Shown: positions 6,607 to 8,883 of the stretch, one piece after another
Layout: each line of letters opens with the position of its first letter
How positions within the stretch are numbered: position 1 is the stretch's first letter
Assembly: GCA_034211115.1 (NCBI GenBank)
Contig: JAXHTH010000046.1
Span: forward strand, 1 to 8,883
Origin: JAXHTH01 sp034211115
Lineage (GTDB): Bacteria > Planctomycetota > Phycisphaerae > Phycisphaerales > SM1A02
Direction: 5' to 3'
Length of the DNA stretch: 8,883 nucleotides
Notes under the pieces: generated by a model
Database searches by the model: none
Told to the model about the DNA's origin: nothing
What the model saw: the letters and a program-made list of their open reading frames with translations, nothing else
Position numbers and translations under genes: made by a program

Positions 6607-6762
6607 CCGCTGCGGGGGGCCGGAAGCTTCAGAATTCTCGGTCTGAGCGGGTTTTTCGCCGCCGCGGAAAACCGCCCCAGTGGTCCCCAAACGGGCCGGA
6701 ACGGCGCTTCGGGGGGGAGTCGGGCGGCCGGAATCGTCGCCGGCGTCCGTCCCCGGCCGCGG

Positions 6763-7920
6763 CTACGTCCGAACGTACGTCCACTGCCCGAGGACGATGG
6801 GCAGGAGGACGGCGACGGGGAGGAAGACCCCCACCGCGGCGGGGATGCCGGGCAGGTCGGCCATCATGAAGATCGCCGCCCCCAGCATGGCCGGCAGGGT
6901 GATCCCCGCGCACAGCAGGCTCCGCCACATCAGGTTCGCCGGCTGACGCACCAGGAACGTCGGCAGGGCCAGCCACATCACCAGCACGTTCACCAGCACC
7001 GTCGCGAATCGCGAGTATCGATGGCGCAGCAGCAGCCGCAGCAGGGACGCCTGCTCGGCCACCCCGGGCGTGTCCAGCATCTGCTGGATCTGCCCCAGCG
7101 ACAGCATCGTGGCGTATTCCCCGTACCGGCGGACGATGAGCAAGCGCGGCGAGAGGTCCGTGGAATAGAAGTCGATGCGCCCCCGCGCGAGGGAGGCGCT
7201 CTCCGCGGACGGGTCGTTCTCGTGCAGTTTCACGACGCGGCCCGCGACGAACTCCCACCCCTCGATCACCGCACCGTCGACGAACCGCCTCGTCCACGTC
7301 GCGGTCTCCGCGGTGATGCGGCGGGTGGTCCGCCCCCGCGCATCGCGCTCGAGGAACGTCGGCCCCCGGAGGGTGTCGATGCGCGGGTCGAAGGAGGGGG
7401 CCAGGAGCAGATGCCCCTCCCCGTCCGGCGTGAAGTTGACCGGGAACTCGTCCACGCTCTCCTGGCCGATGTGTCCGTGATCGCGCAGCAGCAGCGGGGC
7501 CACCCGGGGCAGGAACAGCTCCTGGTTGAGCAGTTGCAGCATGCTGAGCAGGAACACGCCGACCACGAAGGGCATGGCCACCCGCTGCATGCTCACCCCG
7601 GAGGCGAGGATGGCCACCAGCTCCTTGTGCCGATGCATCTGGGCAAGGGTGAAGGCCATCGCCCCGATCGCCACGAGCCCGTGCAGGTAGGCATAGAACT
7701 GGAAGAAGCGCGGGCCCTGGAAGTTGACGGCGACACGAAGGAGCTCGCCGAGCACGACCAGCGGCGAGGCCGCCTCCCCCGCCGACTCCTGCGCCGCCTC
7801 CACGAAACGATCCAGGGCGAGGATGAGATCGATCACGACCGCGAACAGGAACAGCAGCGTGAACAGGATCACGAAGTTCGCGAGGAAGCGGCCGAGGATG
7901 TATCGATCAATCAGGGTCAT
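6763..7920 (-). CDS. lptG: LptF/LptG-family (YjgP/YjgQ) permease, LptG-type
   Basis: Inner-membrane subunit of the LptB2FG transporter that extracts lipopolysaccharide from the inner membrane and passes it to the periplasmic bridge. It has 385 residues, usual for the family. It opens with MTLIDRYILGRFL, as LptG proteins do. Transmembrane helices lie at about 12-37, 73-95 and 113-133, with the cytoplasmic coupling segment HRHKELVAILASGVSMQRV (97-114) between the second and third. A periplasmic beta-jellyroll covers about 140-290, and three more helices lie at about 303-323, 333-354 and 359-380. ATG 7920 lies 23 nt after the stop of the upstream permease gene, so the two are cotranscribed; no strong Shine-Dalgarno is visible, which fits translation linked to the upstream gene. 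Assignment as G rather than F rests on the N-terminus and second position in the pair. Confidence 0.87.
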   Translation of the reverse strand: MTLIDRYILGRFLANFVILFTLLFLFAVVIDLILALDRFVEAAQESAGEAASPLVVLGELLRVAVNFQGPRFFQFYAYLHGLVAIGAMAFTLAQMHRHKELVAILASGVSMQRVAMPFVVGVFLLSMLQLLNQELFLPRVAPLLLRDHGHIGQESVDEFPVNFTPDGEGHLLLAPSFDPRIDTLRGPTFLERDARGRTTRRITAETATWTRRFVDGAVIEGWEFVAGRVVKLHENDPSAESASLARGRIDFYSTDLSPRLLIVRRYGEYATMLSLGQIQQMLDTPGVAEQASLLRLLLRHRYSRFATVLVNVLVMWLALPTFLVRQPANLMWRSLLCAGITLPAMLGAAIFMMADLPGIPAAVGVFLPVAVLLPIVLGQWTYVRT

Positions 7921-7943
7921 GCGCGGCTCGAAGCCGATGCCGT

Positions 7944-8883
7944 TCAGTTGCGGGAGAGCATCCGATACGTCAGGAGCAGGAAGATCGTCACCGCCGTGTT
8001 GCCGCACCACATCACGGCGATTCCGCCCGCGAGGGCGCCGTCGCGAAGCATGTGCTCCCCGCCGGAGATCAGAATGAGATCGATGACGGCGGGGACGAAC
8101 GACCAGAGGTAGATCACGAGGGGCAGGCTGTCGCGAAGCCACATCGCGAGGGTGGCCCCGAAGACGATGAGCAGCATCGCCGTCGCCGAAAGCGCGTAGC
8201 GCTTGAGCAACCGGCCGGTGATCTCGCGCAGCAGCGCGTCGATCTCGTGGTGAAGTTTCCGCACTTCGTCGTCCACGTAGCGGGCGGCATCCTCGTCCAG
8301 GCCCGCGGCCCGCGCGAAGAGCTCGTCGCTGGAGAGCTCGGCGAGGCTGTCCACGGCGACCCCATCAATCACGAGATTCTCCAGCACGATCTGCTGCCGC
8401 CGGTTGGCCGTCTGCTCCCCTTCAAGATCCACCACCTCGCAGTCGGTGAGGACGAGATCGAAGGAGACGGCCTCCAGCGGACCGGCGGCGTGACGCCGCA
8501 GGCGCACATCGTCGCACCGCAGGCGCCGGCGCGGCGTCGGGCCCTCGAACTCCGTCACCTCCACCACGCGTCCGTTCTCGGCGCGGAACCGCCCGCGGCG
8601 CAGATCGTCGGCGTGGACGAAGAACGACCGCTCGGCTGCGCCGTCGGGATGGAGCCGAATCCGCCCGCCCTCGGGGCCGGGGTCGGCGAGGCGGGCGCGG
8701 ATCCGCCCCCACAACTGGAGATCGCGCAGCGCTTCGGCCAGCGCGACCTTCGCCTCGATCACCGGGCCGTAGGTGTCCGGATTCCGCCGCAGGCCCAGCA
8801 GTTCCCCGCGGGTCATCCGCCGCGCATCGTCCTGGAGCACGCTGGGAATGACGATCGCATCGGCCGGCTCGATGCGCGGCGTG
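7944..8883 (-). CDS. LptF/LptG-family permease, LptF-type by position, N-terminus off the right edge
   Basis: C-terminal 312 residues of a second LPS-export permease; the frame is open to the window edge (reading TPRIEPADAIVIPS before the GTG at 8840), so that GTG is internal. The visible part is mostly the periplasmic beta-rich domain, with strands such as FEGPTPRRRLRCDDVRL and EAVSFDLVLTDCEVVDL. A charged helix follows (RYVDDEVRKLHHEIDALLRE), equivalent to the family's 'E-x-H-x-R' helix before the last membrane bundle. The final 85 residues (about 8201-7947) contain three hydrophobic helices, the last preceded by MWCGN in place of the usual W-x-P-N. It lies 23 nt upstream of the lptG-like gene in the conserved F-then-G order. 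The first three helices are not in the window. Family membership is fairly secure; the F label is inferred from gene order. Confidence 0.78.
   Translation of the reverse strand, partial: TPRIEPADAIVIPSVLQDDARRMTRGELLGLRRNPDTYGPVIEAKVALAEALRDLQLWGRIRARLADPGPEGGRIRLHPDGAAERSFFVHADDLRRGRFRAENGRVVEVTEFEGPTPRRRLRCDDVRLRRHAAGPLEAVSFDLVLTDCEVVDLEGEQTANRRQQIVLENLVIDGVAVDSLAELSSDELFARAAGLDEDAARYVDDEVRKLHHEIDALLREITGRLLKRYALSATAMLLIVFGATLAMWLRDSLPLVIYLWSFVPAVIDLILISGGEHMLRDGALAGGIAVMWCGNTAVTIFLLLTYRMLSRN

Larger units (their letters stand above)
6457..6762. other. Intergenic region: leader of secreted-protein gene and 3' region of lptG-like gene
   Basis: These 306 bases hold no credible gene. Nearest the secreted-protein gene are its Shine-Dalgarno (complement of 6461-6466), a small hairpin (6468-6482) and an 8-bp inverted repeat TCCGCGAG/CTCGCGGA at 6500-6507 and 6533-6540. 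A TATATT box lies at 6601-6606 on the minus strand. Further right, 6647-6675 can fold into a bulged stem (GCGG-G-TTTTTC with GGAAAACCGC), but no T-run follows on either strand, so it is not a convincing terminator for the lptG-like gene. The rest is unstructured GC-rich sequence. Confidence 0.6.

Noticed and set aside
6647..6675. Bulged stem that could be a terminator for the lptG-like gene
   Set aside because: The stem is interrupted by an unpaired G and no T-run follows on either strand.
7021..8112. A 363-codon open frame on the plus strand across the two Lpt-type genes
   Set aside because: It is Gln/Glu/Arg-rich, spans the junction of two real minus-strand genes and has no recognisable domain.

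Overview
The window comes from a high-GC Gram-negative bacterium, most likely a member of the Planctomycetota (Phycisphaerae-like). The taxonomic clues are a large secreted protein ending in a pair of dockerin-like calcium-binding repeats (GDVDFDGDVDTSDLL / TDLDGDGDVDTADLL, each followed by a W-G), several small membrane proteins that begin with four-cysteine zinc ribbons (one with the CPECGHPFDPADPT motif), and an LptF/LptG pair, which implies an outer membrane with LPS-like lipid. This assignment is inferred from protein style, not from a marker gene.

Layout. (1) 1-1346, minus: a HlyD/MacA-type periplasmic adaptor whose C-terminus runs off the left edge. (2) 1635-2285, plus: a zinc-ribbon plus two-helix membrane protein with a bacterial PH-like (bPH2) domain, divergent from the adaptor. 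(3) 2300-3526: a segment bounded on both sides by inverted pairs of short GC-rich hairpins of the same type. Between the pairs, on the minus strand, lie a REP-associated tyrosine transposase-like gene (RAYT, HUH motif and C-terminal tyrosine) and, overlapping its stop codon, a small zinc-ribbon membrane protein of lower GC content. (4) 3546-3578: a strong intrinsic terminator for (5) 3616-6456, minus: a 946-aa secreted protein with N-terminal beta-rich repeats and two C-terminal dockerin-like repeats. (6) 6763-7920 and 7944-8883, minus: two tandem LptF/LptG-family permeases, the upstream one lacking its N-terminus at the right edge.

How the genes fit together. The two Lpt-type permeases form an operon and would be the membrane half of an LPS-export ABC transporter. 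The adaptor would normally sit beside a MacB-like ABC transporter beyond the left edge. The most interesting unit is the RAYT with its flanking hairpin pairs. The left pair shows a compensatory base-pair change between its two arms, which argues that the hairpin itself is under selection, and three of the four hairpins share the same core (the fourth is degenerate). This looks like a REP/RAYT unit in a planctomycete-type genome. The secreted protein has its own Shine-Dalgarno site, a possible promoter and a terminator, so it appears to be a single-gene transcription unit. Very long frames opposite the real genes (for example 3322-6516 plus and 42-1472 plus) are antisense shadows of high-GC coding sequence.
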